Position numbers and translations under genes: made by a program. Below the pieces are notes generated by a model. The model saw only the letters and a program-made list of their open reading frames with translations, had not been told where the DNA came from and did no database searches. From Chamaelirium japonicum (taxonomy: Eukaryota > Streptophyta > Magnoliopsida > Liliales > Melanthiaceae), in the NCBI GenBank assembly GCA_947650365.1, contig OX393553.1, forward strand, positions 66,529,611 to 66,593,610: 64,000 nt of DNA, given 5' to 3'. Below, in pieces: positions 33,801 to 45,186 of the stretch (position 1 is the stretch's first letter; each line of letters begins with the position of its first letter).

Positions 33801-34060
33801 TGGGAGAGCAGCATGCACTTGCTACTGCGAGCCTTGTTCGGGCGCGGAAGAAGCTAGAGGCTGCTCACGCATCTTTCGAGAAAGCTGAGACGATCGAGAA
33901 ATCTTTTGGAGTAGATCTCGCAAAGCAACGTATTGAGCTGGCGACGCATCGGGAGCGGATAGCTTCTCGATCTTCGGAGCTGCAGCGCATGGAGGTTATT
34001 GGCGGCGAGCTGCTCCAACGTCTTAAAGAGTTTAACTCGCTTTACTTGCAGTGTTACATT
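30892..34060 (+). CDS. Antisense PMD-type gene of T2
   Basis: It is transcribed opposite to gag-pol, between the polypurine tract and pol. The longest open part is 31168-32706 (512 residues). Its PMD-like core begins with LCKQWCPETNTFLTRAGEIG and TLRDMHIVSGCLEVRSYYQE, continues with SDWVDFWFRGEYR and VIRPGTFLAAAQM, and reaches LYYLYGWIGLHFPKGIF. Downstream blocks hold KKRKLDF (a possible nuclear signal), an acidic segment (LLGACGADFAGSAVNLDDID), SCRKYIQATLAPFQ and a heptad-rich coiled coil to about 34060. An 85-bp candidate intron lies at 32996-33080. The core looks whole; flanking blocks have a few breaks. Both T1 and T2 keep the same blocks in the same order. Function in the element is unknown. 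Confidence 0.75.
32996..33080 (+). other. Candidate 85-bp intron in the T2 antisense gene
   Basis: CGCAG|GTATCT opens and TTTTGGTAG|GTTC closes it, with a T-rich interior. The preceding exon ends VIPLSGVASSGVA, which matches the exon end before the T1 intron. Intron sizes are 80 (T1), 85 (T2) and 86 bp (T3). Confidence 0.6.
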
Positions 34061-34199
34061 TTCTTTTCTTTCTTGTCATTTCTGCTGGATAGACTCGTAG
34101 TTTTGCTTTCTTTCGTTTGATGATAACTTAATATCATGCATCTATTTTCTGGACTTATCTTCTGGAATGGTAGTGTCTGGATGTTCTCTTTTTTTTTGT

Positions 34200-34258
34200 T
34201 TGGACTGAACCTTTACAGGCTGCCTACGTACCCTACTGAAAGGGATCAAGTCACACGT
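34200..34258 (-). other. Conserved post-pol hairpin and TACGTAGGCAGCCT box of T2
   Basis: On the minus strand, GATCCCT pairs with AGGG (34244-34241 with 34234-34231) and TACGTAGGCAGCCT follows. Both this box and a downstream GGTTCAGTCC motif are shared with T1 (9663-9722). Compared with T1 the stem has a compensated pair. It lies between the integrase stop and the 3' end of the antisense gene. Confidence 0.6.
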
Positions 34259-34299
34259 AGTTCCCTCTTTTTTTTTTTGCAAGGAGTGTAGCCCTGCTT

Positions 34300-35410
34300 T
34301 TAGGCGTAGTACCTTTTGAGATACTTGCCATTGATGGGGCCGAGTGTAAGCCCTTCTGGCGTGGTGAGAAGATATGCACCGTTGGAGTAGACCTCTTTGA
34401 CAGTGTGCGGTCCATCCCATTTGGCGTCGAACTTCTTTCCTCCTCGATGCGAAAGAATGATGGGGCGTTTGACTGCCAGCACCAGTTCTCCTATTTGGAA
34501 GGATCAAGGGCGAATTCTTTTGTTGAAGGCTCGCATTAGCCTAGCTTGATAGCATTCCAATCGCTGCTGAGCTTCGAGGCGCTTTTCATCCAGTGCTTCC
34601 AATTCTGCTAGGCGAAGTTGGGTGTTGTCGCCGTTGACAAGGCCTTCTTGAATGGCTATCCTGAGTGACGGGATCTGGAGCTCGAGCGGGAGGACAGCTT
34701 CTACTCCGTATACCAGTGAGTACAGAATTGCCTGTGTTGGTGTGCGAAAAGAGGTGCGATATGCCCATAGCGCTTCGCCCATGCATTCATGCCAGTCTTT
34801 CTTTGATTTTGAGACGACTTTCTCCAAAAGTTTGCAGAGTGTTTTGTTGAAAGCTTCAGCTAGACCGTTTTCTGAGGCATTGTACATGGTTGAACACCTT
34901 TGCTTGATATCGAACTTGGCACAGAATTGGCTGACAGCGGCGTTCTTGAACTGCTTCCCGTTGTCCGTGACGATATATCGAGGGACACCGTACCGGAAGA
35001 TGATGTCGTTCTGGATGAAGCTGATGACAGAGTGTCTGGTAACTTCTCGTAATGGTACTGCCTCAGCCCACTTAGAAAAGTAGTCTGTTGCCGCCAGAAT
35101 GTAAAGATACTGCTTGGATGACTTGGGTAGCGGACCGACAATGTCGAGTCCCCATCCATCGAAGGGCCATGGCGCGATGGTTGGATGCAAAGGTTCCGGA
35201 GACTGACGGATGTAGTCGCCATGCAACTGGCAAGCGTGACATTTTTTTGCAAACTCGAGGGAGTCCTTGATCATAGTGGGCTAGTAATACTCCATCCGCC
35301 TGATGCGAAAGTAAAGCTTTGGACCAGACTGATGTGAACCACAGATCCCGGCATGGACTTCTTCTAGTGCTGTTTTCGCTTCTTGTTTTGCAAGACACCT
35401 CAGGAGCGTG
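34300..35410 (-). pseudogene. Integrase region of T2
   Basis: The catalytic core is open over 35274-34504: FAKKCHACQLHGDYI, WGLDIVGPLPKSSKQ, YFSKWAEAVPL, YIVTDNGKQFKN and NGLAEAFNKTLCKLLEK give the DDE series. The GPY/F-like tail (FDAKWDGPHTVKEVYSNGAY) ends LKRYYA at about 34303. No chromodomain is visible. The core is nearly identical in length and motifs to T1 integrase. The region has about two or three breaks. Confidence 0.9.
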
Positions 35411-35775
35411 CCATCGTAGCTTCAACGGTACAACTCGTTATTGAAGTGGAAGAATTTCAGAGACCGCCGGTGAATGTCGACCTTATGCTTTGGATCTTCA
35501 GGGAGCTTCTCGTGGACAAGAAAGTCTATGAATGGTTATCTCCAATCTAGCTCGTCGGTCACGAGAACGTGTACTGCATTGACTTGGTCCGGGATTCCCA
35601 TAGGGGGGTCCTCCTCGGTGATCACCATCCTCTTGCAAATAGGGATGATGAGCTGGCTTTTTTCTGGGAATGAAAGTGTAGCCGCTAAATTTGCGAGTGC
35701 ATCAGCCTACTGATTGAGGTTTCTGGGGACATGCTGGATTGAAGCAGTTTTGAGCGTACCAAGGAGTTTCAGAGC

Positions 35776-36600
35776 TCACAGATATAACGGCACGAGGTCT
35801 TCTTTGTTAACTTCGTATGCTCCCAATATTTGCTGAATGACGAGTTGAGAGTTGCCGAAAATTTTGAGTCCTTGAAGTTTCATATCATTGGCGAGTTCGA
35901 GGCCAATAATCAAGGCTTGATATTCTGCCCTTTTGTTGGAGCATGGTTCTGATAGTAGAAATGAGAAAGGGAGTATTTCGTCGTTTGACATGACGAAGAT
36001 AACTCCTGCTCCTGCCACGTCTTGCCTTGCCGCGCCGTCGAAGAACATTTTCCAAAAAGGGGCGATGTCGATGCAGAATACTTCTTCGTTTGGGAGATCT
36101 TCCGATAGTTCCCATTCTGCTGGAAGGGAGTATTCTGCCAGGAAGGCCGCGAGAGCTTGACCTTTGACCGCTTTACGAGGGACGAAGGTGATATCGAACT
36201 CGAGGAGGAGTAAAGCCCACTTGGCCAAACGTCCGGAGAGCACTGGCCTTGACATAATATATTTGAGCGGGTCAGCTTTTGAGATAAGCCTGATGGCGTG
36301 AGCTAACATGTAGTGTCGCAGCTTCTTTGTAGCGAAGATGAGTGCAAGACAGACCTTCTCAATCGGGGAGTAGTTTAGCTCCACGCCGATGAGAGTGCGA
36401 CTTAAATAGTAACATGTTGTTTCCTTGCCTAGCTCGTTGTCTTGAGCCAGGAGTGCCCCCAAGGACTGTTCAGTCTGTTCCTGGGCACTGATGTAAAGGA
36501 CCAATGGTTTTCCTTGAACTGGTGCTGTCAGAACTGGAGGCTTGAGTAAGTAATTCCTGATGTTCTGGAGGGCTTCCTGACAAGCTTCATCCCACTTGAA
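35776..36600 (-). pseudogene. RNase H and archaeal-type RNase H of T2
   Basis: The first RNase H is seen as LVLYISAQEQ...LGALLAQ, YYLSRTLIGVELNYSPIEK and FDITFVPRKAVKGQALAAFL. The second follows with MFFDGAARQDVAGAGVIFV, RAEYQALIIGLELANDM and GNSQLVIQQILGAYEVN. An open stretch covers 36504-35776. The tandem pair defines the Tat clade. A linker toward integrase continues to about 35410. Confidence 0.88.
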
Positions 36601-36606
36601 TGGTGC

Positions 36607-37272
36607 TCATTTCTTCATGAGGCGACTGAAGGGCCTACATTTTCCAGCTAAGTTGGCGATAAATCTCCTGATATATGCCAGATGGCCCTGGAGACCTCTG
36701 AGGTCTCTTACTGTTTTTGGGATTGGCATATTGAGAATAGCATCTATTTTGGATTGATTTATCTCGATGCCTCGATGCCGTACGACAAAGCCGAGAAACT
36801 TACCCGAGGAGACTCCAAATGTGCATTTAAGCGGGTTCATGCGGAGCTGATATCTCCGAAGCCGTTTGAAGATCAGCTCGAGGTCTTGAAGATGTGCTGC
36901 CTTTTGTCTTGATTTTAGCATGAGGTCATCGACGTAGCATTCCACATTCTGATGAAGAATATCGTCGAAATTTTTTTGCATGGCTCGTTGGTAGGTAGCT
37001 CCTGTATTTTTCAAGCCGAAAGGCATGACTTTGTAGCAGTAGATCCCTTTTGGCGTGTGGAATGCCGCAAGCTCTTCATCTTTGGGCGCCATCCGGATCT
37101 GGTTGTAGCCTGAGGATCCATCCATGAAGGTTAGTGCTGCATGGCCTGTTGTCGCATCCACCATCAGTTCTGTGATTGGCAGTGGGAAGTCATCTTTGGG
37201 GCATGCATTGTTTAAGTCCCTGAAGTCCACGCATACTCTGATATGACCGTTCTTCTTCTTAACTGGGACCAC
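36607..37272 (-). pseudogene. Reverse transcriptase of T2
   Basis: Open over 221 residues: HIRVCVDFRDLNNACPKDDF, LTFMDGSSGYNQIRMAPKDE, FGLKNTGATYQRAMQ, the catalytic CYVDDLML, and the thumb region LRMNPLKCTFGVSSGKFLGF then DLRGLQGHLAYIRRFIANLA. This is the best preserved RT in the window and the best segment for placing T1/T2 in a Tat tree. Confidence 0.93.
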
Positions 37273-37302
37273 GCTGGAGATCCATGTTGGATATTTAACT
37301 TC

Positions 37303-39639
37303 TCAGATAAAGCCGACTTCAATGAGCTTGTTGACTTCGCCTTCTATTTGCGGTACTAGTTCTGGCCGGTAGCGTCTTTGTCCTTGCTTGATGGCGCTAG
37401 CTCCATGTCTGACAGCAAGCTGGTATACTGCAATCTTGGGGTCAAGTCCGGGCATTTCCTTGTAGGACCATGCGAAGACATCTCTGTATTCTTGGAGTAA
37501 CTTGATGTATGCGGCCTCCTCTTCGGGAGTCAGGAGTGCACTTACGAATGTAGGCCGAGGATCCTCCTGTGTTCCCAAGTTGATTTCCTTCAAATCGTCG
37601 ATGGTAGATTGCCCCCCTTCTTCGAGGACTGGCAGGGCATCTGGCAATTCGTCGTCCGAAGTAGAAGTTGCGTCGATTGGAGTGTCAGAAATTATGATAT
37701 GATTAACAGAGACCAGAATGATATTGGTGACGTCGTCAGTTTGGAAGAATGATATGGGTGGGAGGGTGGGAACGTTATTTCTCACCTTAGTAGGTGACTT
37801 TCCCAAACGGTCGAATACTGACCTTCGCTTTACTTGTCTGACTGGCCTAAGTCTTTTGAATACTGATACGGGATTTTGACTTGCCTGGTTTTTGATGCTC
37901 TTCTTTTGCTTCTGAGGTATGGTCCAATGTCGAGCTCGATATCGCCTTCTTTTGGCGCCCTTTATAGCAGGATGAACGACATTGGTGGAGCGTGCATCGG
38001 AGGCTAACGATCCCTCTTCCACTTCATCCACCAACTTTACCTCAATGTAGTTAGAGGTGAATGTCTTCTCTCCTATTATCTTGATGACCATCGGGGTTTG
38101 ACGGGAGCCGATGCCTTGCCGATTTGGTAGGATCTGCTCGCCGCCTTGGAGTAAGTAGGCTTGAGTCTTAGTCATCCCGTGTGGTATTGGAGCTGGCAGG
38201 AGCGTACTCATATGTGTGGCACTGTCTTTGTCATAGCCAGCTTTGAACAGCAGCTTGGCGGCATTTTGCCTCCAGCTTTCTTTTGGCTTGAATATGAGTT
38301 GGCTGGATTTGAAGAAATCGATAGGTTTTGGCGGACTTGAAGCCTGCCCCAGGCTAGGTAGTGGCAGTGTCATCTCTTGCAGAGTGATGACATTAGCCTC
38401 CGATAGCGGCTGAACCATTTCTTTTGGCGGGGCAAAAGATGGTCCTTTATGTTTGCGCAGCCACTGAGGCATGTGGCGCAGAACTGGCATAGTTTGGACA
38501 GGCAACGGAGTATGCTGCATGGATCTTGGCTTGGAGCTGATGCGCATCCTTCGTCTTGGCACTAGCACTTCTTTGACTTCGTGTATCGCCTTAGATGGTG
38601 GCACTGGATTTGGAGTTAGTAGAGTTTCATCCTGCTCCATCCTTTTAGCTTTCTGAGTTCGAGGAGCTTTAGCTGGAAGGACTTCTGCAACGAGGTCCTT
38701 TGCTTGGTAAAATTTGGCATCAGCGAGGTGTGCTTCGGCCTCATTGAATGGTTTGTCATATGCAATGATGCATTTCTCCAGGCCCTCCTCATAGTACTTG
38801 AGGCATTGGTGCCAGGTGAAAACTACGACACCGTTTTCATATAGCCACGGTCTTCCTAGCAAGAGGTGATATGATGTCTGACAGTCAATGACATGGAAGA
38901 GAACTGTCGTGTCAAGCTGGCTGATGGAGAGTTTTAGACGAATGATTCCTAAGGTGGACTGTCCGCCTTGGTTGAACCCTTGAATGACCAACTGGCTTTG
39001 TGAAAGTTGGTCGGTGGTAATACCGAGCTGCCACATTGTTTGGATGGGCATGATATTGACAGCGGAGCCGCAATCCAACAGGATTCGATTTACCGGCTTC
39101 TCGTTGATGTATCCCGAGACATAGACAGGTCGATTGTGCAGTCGTGCTCCGAGCTGCAGGTCTTTGTCTGAGAAAGTTATTGCCGCGTTGCAGGAGACAA
39201 TAGTTTCATCTTCCTTGGCGTCTTTCTTCTTTCTTTTGTAGCTGTCTGGATTTGTCAAGGCCTCGGCCATTGCTAGGCGAGCCTTCTTTGGGAGGTGTAG
39301 TGCTTCTATGTGTGGCAAGTGTAAGATTGTCTCATCGTAAGCAGCAGCACTATCTTTGTCGGAATTATCCTCCTCGTCGTCGGTGTTGCTTTCTTTAGAA
39401 TACTTGATCCTATCTTCTTCTTCCGGCACGATGTGGATCTCGACCATGCAACAGGAGGCTTCGTGTTGCTGATCAGCTGGGAGGAAGTAATCGGGGAAGA
39501 ATTCTTGTAACGTTGCCGGTTCTGGAGGGTTTTGCAGGAGAAGATCATCTGGATCTGCTGGCGGTACTTTGAATGTCTTCCTTTCTGGAGCCTTACTTTT
39601 CTTGTTGTAAGTTCTTCGTTCAGGAAACTTTCTCGTCAC
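37303..39639 (-). pseudogene. Protease and linker region of T2 pol
   Basis: A 778-residue open stretch. The retropepsin motif ILLDCGSAVNIMP is at about residues 187-199, with GFNQGGQSTLGIIRLKL and LLGRPWLYENGVVVF after it. A long linker of about 350 residues (lysine-, proline- and serine-rich, with SVFKRLRPVRQVKRRSVFDR) leads to the RT approach DVFAWSYKEMPGLDPKIAVY and VPQIEGEVNKLIEVGFI. It matches T1 4320-6600 block by block. Confidence 0.9.
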
Positions 39640-40131
39640 CCGATCTAGCTTGCGACTCCTAGCCGTCCATGGTCTTCGCCTGCGAGGCAGTATGACCCAT
39701 GCGTCTTCATCAGTGGATTCTCCCTCACCAAGGTGAAGGTCTGGAGTGGCAGCTGTAGGTTCTTCATAGGTCGGGGAGACCTGCTCCTCTGGGAACCTTG
39801 GTGGCTCGCCTTCTGACTCCCAGCCGGTGGGTTTGATTTCTTCTATTGAGACAGGCGAAGGTTTGGAGTAAAGGACATAGTAGTCGAATTTACTTGAGGG
39901 CTGGCCTAACAGACCGACCTCCGGGTCTTCTTGCTTGTACCTTGTTTAGAGAATTTATTAGGATATGGCTTTGTTCGGGCGAGATGCCGATATAGACGAT
40001 GGTTGCCCCCAGGGTTGTGATGTTTCTTCCTCAGCGAGCATAGGAGCGTGCCGTTGTCGCCTTGAGACTTTCCGTTGTGGAGCTAACTTCATAATTGGTC
40101 TCTGGCGATTGATGCGCAACTTGAGCCTTTT

Positions 40132-41973
40132 CTAGTGTGCAGCAACGAGTACTGGTTGAAACGAACCGAAGGTGATGGACGTCATGTTTGCTGTTGCAAC
40201 GTCGCCGGAGTCGATCTCAATTTTTCCCTGCTTTGCGAGTGTCATGATCTTTTCTTTGAAGACGAAGCATTTCTCGATAGGATGGCTAACCACTCGATGG
40301 TATTTGCAGAAGAGTGGATCGTTGACACGATGCATCTGTTCGGGCCTTTTTGAAGGAGGAAGCTCGATCATCTTTTCTTGTAGCAGTTGATCGAACATGG
40401 AGGAGCCTTCCGAGTCTGGAAAGGGATATTCTTTGGCCTCAAGCTCTTCAAGAGTCATCCTCGACTGTCTTTGGGGTGGAGGCGGTGGTATGGCAACTCC
40501 TTTTTCCTGATCTGACTTACCACTGATTTTGAGTGGCTTGGAAGCCGAGGCGATGTCGGCGACGTTAACTTGCTTTGATTTGGGCGTCGGCGATTTGTCT
40601 TTCTTCTCCACCTTCAGGAAGTCTTTGGCCTTTGAGTCCCCGCGATTTGCTAAGCTGAGCTCCATGTCGTGGGCTCGAGTTGCGAGTTCTTCGAAGGACC
40701 GAGGCTTGATCCCCTTGAGGATGTAAAGTAAGCCCCAGTGCATGCCTTGGGTACACATCTCGATAGCCGAGTCTTCAGACAAGCGGTCTCGTGAATTCAG
40801 GGCAAGATTCGTCCATCAATCGATGTAGTCGATTACTGATTCGTCCTTCCTTTGCTTGACGGCAGTAAGCTCGGTCATGCTAACGATGCGCCGAGTGCTG
40901 TAGAAGTGGTTAAGGAATTTCTTTTCCATCTGATCCCAGCTGTCAATGGATCCTGGAGGAATATCAATATATTAGTCAAAAGCATTACCTTTGAGGATGC
41001 GAACGAACTGCTTCACCATCTCATCGCCGTATGTGCCGGCGTTGTTGCAAGTTTCGACGAAGTGGGCAATGTGTTGCCTTGGGTTCCCCTTCTCGTCGAA
41101 GTGCTGGAACTTTGGCGGCTGGAAACCGGTTGGGAAGCGCAACTGTTGGATCCTTGTAGTGTAAGGCTTTGAGTATGCCGCCGCGATCGGAGGTAGACTA
41201 CCGCCGTGGGAACACATCATGTCGGCCACTAATGCTTGTATTTGCTGGGCACTCATCGTTGCTACCATCGAAGGTTGCACGGCCGTCAAGATTGGCACGG
41301 GAGCCGAGGAAAGTGCAGGAGTAGTTGCGAGTATTGCCGGGCCAACTTCTGCAAGAGCGAGAGTTGGAGACGGGGCTGGAGCAGCTACTGAAGAAGCAGG
41401 AGGTTGACTGAATATTGTGGCATCCCTGGCACTCAGCCTTTGAAGCAAGGTGTTGATGTGACGATCTTTCTCTTCCATTAGTCAGGTGAGTTGAGCCATG
41501 TGTTCACCCATTTGCATGACTTGGAGTTGGAGAGCGGACGGAGGATGATGTCGTAGGACGTCTCAATGTTGCATGCCTGTACCCTCGCCATCATCGTCGG
41601 AGACGTAGTTGCGCTGACTTGCTTCTGCTTGATGACGGACGTTTGTCTCCTGTAAAGGAGGTGCAAGGTCCACTAGAGAACCCGAATGGGCCCCGGGTTG
41701 GGGCTGGACCTCCCCAAATTTCTGGACTTGAATTCCAGGATCGAGGCTTGTTTCTTCATGCACCAAGGCCTCATTGACGATTTGGCGAGCATCTTCGGTA
41801 GCAGTTTCTGGCATGAAGAAGTCCGCAAGAGTTTGAGTACGCCGAGTGTATACGCGTACTACCGGGGGATTGATATCCTCCGGGTTTTCTGGATCGCCAC
41901 GTTGGAGTAGTGGAGACTCGGCGATAGGTGAAAGGCTTATTGGAGCAAACATATCATCGTTCGTCCCAGCCAT
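40132..41973 (-). pseudogene. gag of T2
   Basis: It starts MAGTNDDMFAPISLSPIAES at 41973, aligned with T1 gag. The core (41478-40972) reads LRFPTGFQPPKFQHFDEKGN, RQHIAHFVETCNNAGTYGDE and LKGNAFD. The downstream block 40782-40132 (MSEDSAIEMCTQGMHWGLLY) ends in a histidine/cysteine region CKYHRVVSHPIEKCFVFKEK that resembles the zinc-binding segment found in Tat gag. It is broken into about three or four pieces. Confidence 0.87.
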
Positions 41974-42021
41974 GGCGAACTTGAAGCAACTCCTTCAAAC
42001 ATACGGATGAAAGGAGAGGAG

Positions 42022-42039
42022 GTCCCACCGGGCGTGCCA
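42022..42039 (-). other. Primer binding site of T2
   Basis: The minus strand reads TGGCACGCCCGGTGGGAC six bases after the LTR, differing from T1 by one base. Confidence 0.78.
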
Positions 42040-42045
42040 GAAATC

Positions 42046-44283
42046 TGTGTGCGCGGAAAAAGATACGGGTCATCTTTATTGCGAATCACACGAGATTACA
42101 GAGTGGCCGGGACCCGGGGGCTCGGGTGTGGGGAGTCCGGGTGCGGTGAATATTTGATCAGGAGATTGTGGGAGAGATCCTCTGGAGGGTCCCTTTGATC
42201 CGTGTCTCCACGTGGTATGCGTGCGAGAGCTCTGAAGGGGTTGCCCAGGACAGAGGTCTTTATAGGGTGAGGGTTTCTTGAGAGGCTAAGGAATATCGGC
42301 CGTTGATTTTGTCCCGTCCGTGCTTCGCGCTTTCTCGGCTAAGGAGGTTTTGGGCTTCGTTCCTCGGTCTTCGTGTCTTCCTCGACCCTTGCTAGACCTC
42401 GGCGTCCTTGATCGTCGGTTCGCGGCGTCGATCGTGGGCGTCGGCTTTGGCTTTGGCTTTCGGCTTTGGTGTTGCTTTGGCGTGGCTCTGGCTTTTGCTT
42501 TGCTTTGGCTGTTGTGCTTGAACGTAGACGGGTAGAGACTTGCGATGCTTTAGTTCTTCTGGACTTCACGTCGTATCGGCTAGAATGTGCGGTGCTTTGC
42601 TCGTGCGTAGTTGCTTGGCTTTGGCACGTGCGTTGCTTTAGCGCGGGCTTTACCGATGCGTTTGCTTTGGCTTCTTGCGTTGGCTTTGGCTTTAGCTTTG
42701 ACTCGATCTTCTTCTCGAATGGCGATGCCTACTTCTTCAGGGCTTCTTTATTCTTCTGGCTTCCTCGACGGTTGTGTCGTCGCCTGGCTTCTTCTCCGGG
42801 CGTATTTGGCTTGATCGGAGTTGAAGACTTCTTGTGGAGATGGTGGGTGTAGCACCGATCTCTATGCGACGGTTGTAGCGTCGGCTTTTGTTGATGAAGA
42901 AGGCAGGGGTAGCACCGATCTCCGCACGACGGTTGTAGCGTCGGCTTTTTGTTGACGAAGATGGCAGGGGTAGCACCGGTCTCCGTGCGACGGTTGTAGC
43001 GTCGGCTTTTGTTGATGAAGACGGCGGGGGTAGCACCGATCTCCGTGCGACTGTTGTAGCGTCGGCTTTTGTTGATGAAAACGGTGGGGGTAGCACTGGT
43101 TTCAGCACGACGGTTGTAGCGTCGGCTTTTTATTGATGAAGACGGCAGAGGTAGCACCGGCTTCAGGCCTTCTTCTCCCGGCTTTCTTCTTCGTGCAAGG
43201 AGTTGATGCCTTTGTTGAAGACGACGGGTGTTGTCGGCTTCGATCTTCTTCTCCGGCCTTTGCTTATGGCGTCTTTGGAGCTGATGAAGATTGTTGGAGC
43301 AGTCGGGGTGATGACGACTTCGGGTCTTCTTCTCCAAGCTTTCTTCTTTGTGTGAGGAGTCGAAGCTTTGATCTTCGAGTGCAAGGTCTTCACGTTGATG
43401 AGGACTTAAAGGGCCAAGGATTCCCGTAGGATGTGCTTGCCGTGCCTCGTGAATCCTTCGGTCTTCGAGCGTTGGAGCTTCTCTTGCGGAGCTCTTTCAT
43501 CTTCGGCTTTTTTGGACCTCTTTCGCCTTCCCGCACCCCTTCTATTTATAGGTAAAGAGGGCGGTTGGGGGAGATATGGCTGAAATCTTTTGGTTTCATC
43601 CAATATCTCCCCCCATAACCATCAAGATATTGTTCCTTTATTCGGGGAAACAAACTCGATCCCCTCCTTTTTAGTTGGGGTAGTTACGGGCTAGATGTGA
43701 CTCGATCTTTAAAGATTGAGTTGTTATTTTTTGCACTTTTGGATCGGATGGCGACACAACGTCATCTTGTCCGTTGGATCGAGGGATCGTCGCGGATCTA
43801 CGGCTGCGTAGACGTCCACGCCACCTCCCCCCGCATCGAGGCGGTTTTGATTTTTTTTTTCTTTTCTTTTTCTTTTTTCTTTCTTTTCTTTTCCTTTATG
43901 GCCGGCCCCACCTCCCCATGGGGAGGGGGGCACGGTTTTCAAGAAGGGGGGGCCGGTGGGCCCCCCTCTTTGTGTTCGAGTTGCGGGTCCAGTGAGACCC
44001 GTTTGCTTTGAGTTGGGCCACAGCGCGCGAATTGAGTTTGCACGCGGGCCGAGTTCGCATACGGGCCCAATTTCGCATGCGGGCCGTTGTGTATGTGGGT
44101 CGTTGTGTGTGGGCCGAGTTGTGCATGTGGGCCGTTGTGTGTGGGCCGAGTTGCGCATGTGGGCCGTTGTGTGCGGGCCCAAGTTTCGTGTGCGGGTCGG
44201 GTTCGACCCGAAGGCCGTTGGGTGCGGGCCTATTTTACGTGTGCGAATTGGGTTCGACCCGTGGGCTAATTTCAATGCCCACA
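42046..44283 (-). repeat. 5' LTR of T2
   Basis: 2238 bp, uninterrupted. Plus orientation starts TGTGTGCGCGG and ends TTCAATGCCCACA. It carries the 60-bp array (42849-43215), the minus-strand TATA box (43550-43542), a T/C tract (43852-43895) and GGGCCGTTGTGTGTG-type repeats (44030-44180). The segment GGGTGCGGGCC at 44221 is the empty site of the C1 insertion. Confidence 0.95.
42849..43215. repeat. 60-bp tandem array in the T2 5' LTR
   Basis: Anchors at 42849, 42909, 42970, 43030, 43090 and 43151 give the same period and copy number as in the other T2 LTR. Confidence 0.92.
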
Positions 44284-45186
44284 AGTATTTTTATGTGGAA
44301 ACCCCGAAGAGAAAAAAACGATGCCTAGACGAACCCAAAGGTGTAAGCGATCCATTAGTAAGGTTAGGATACAAGAGTCCAGAAAGTTCCTCGCAAGATC
44401 GACATGCAATTCACAATCCAATGCTCGAACAAATCCATGAACCGGCGTTGCTCGACTCAATGCTCCATAGCCGTTAATGTAATTCCCACAACTACGTACA
44501 CTGGCCTCCTAAGCATTGCTTGCTTCAATGCCCGAAGTACTTGATATCCACGAGGTGCCTATCACCCTAACACGAAGGGTGGACCCTAGGATTCCACACC
44601 ACACAAGAAACACAATGGCAAGAACACTATAGGGATTTCTCACTACCTTCAAGAGCAACCCATATTCAATGGGGATTTGAATAATGAATTGTATAAGAAG
44701 AATAAAAACAGTAGGGAAACAGGTTTGGGGTCAAACACCAAGAACATCCATCACAATATGGACGGGGAATGATACCCAAATCAAGATTTGAATGGGTCAA
44801 ATCGAACATATCGAGCACAAATGTCCTCAAAGGATTGAGGAGTGATTCACACTTGCACGAGATGAATCCCTTTATTCAAAAGAAGGGAAGAAAAAGCTTC
44901 CAAAATAGAGATTTTTGCATGGAGGCACAAATCTTTCTCCCAAAGTATCCCATCAACCTTACCCCAATGGTCAAAGGTAAGGATTATATAGGTGGTGTGC
45001 TCAGGCATTTTCGGCCATCAGATTTGGCTATCCGATGGATGAGAATCAGCCAAAATAGCTAAAAAAAACCCTCATTATCCTGAAGGAGTCCAGACTCTCA
45101 ACTGTAGCCAAGGTCCCAACCCCAGTCGGGACCTCAGACTCGGGTTGGCACCCCTTGAACAGTGAACGATCGGGACTCGCACGATA
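44284..45186. other. Unassigned non-coding DNA right of T2
   Basis: It continues the sequence interrupted at 17572 after the agtat target. ATGTGGAAACCCCGAAG near 44292 resembles the TATGGAAACCCTTGCGG-type segment of the C2 LTR (52136), so this may be a worn LTR piece, but I cannot show its ends. No ORF is supported. Confidence 0.4.

Larger units (their letters stand above)
17573..44283 (-). mobile_element. Tat-clade Ty3/Gypsy LTR retrotransposon T2, with nested Copia C1
   Basis: Both ends are present: LTRs at 17573-29744 (interrupted) and 42046-44283. Perfect 5-bp target duplications agtat lie at 17568-17572 and 44284-44288. Without C1 and its duplicated target the element is about 16.8 kb. 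Read on the minus strand the order is 5' LTR, primer site, gag, protease, RT, RNase H, aRNH, integrase, hairpin, antisense ORF, polypurine tract, 3' LTR. It is broken, with roughly seven to ten breaks in gag-pol; the PMD core of the antisense ORF looks whole. LTRs compared by eye differ at about 3-5% of sites. It must be older than C1. Confidence 0.96.

Noticed and set aside
44769-45062. 97-codon ORF right of T2
   Set aside because: No domain and no conserved neighbour; it lies in DNA that may be a worn LTR.
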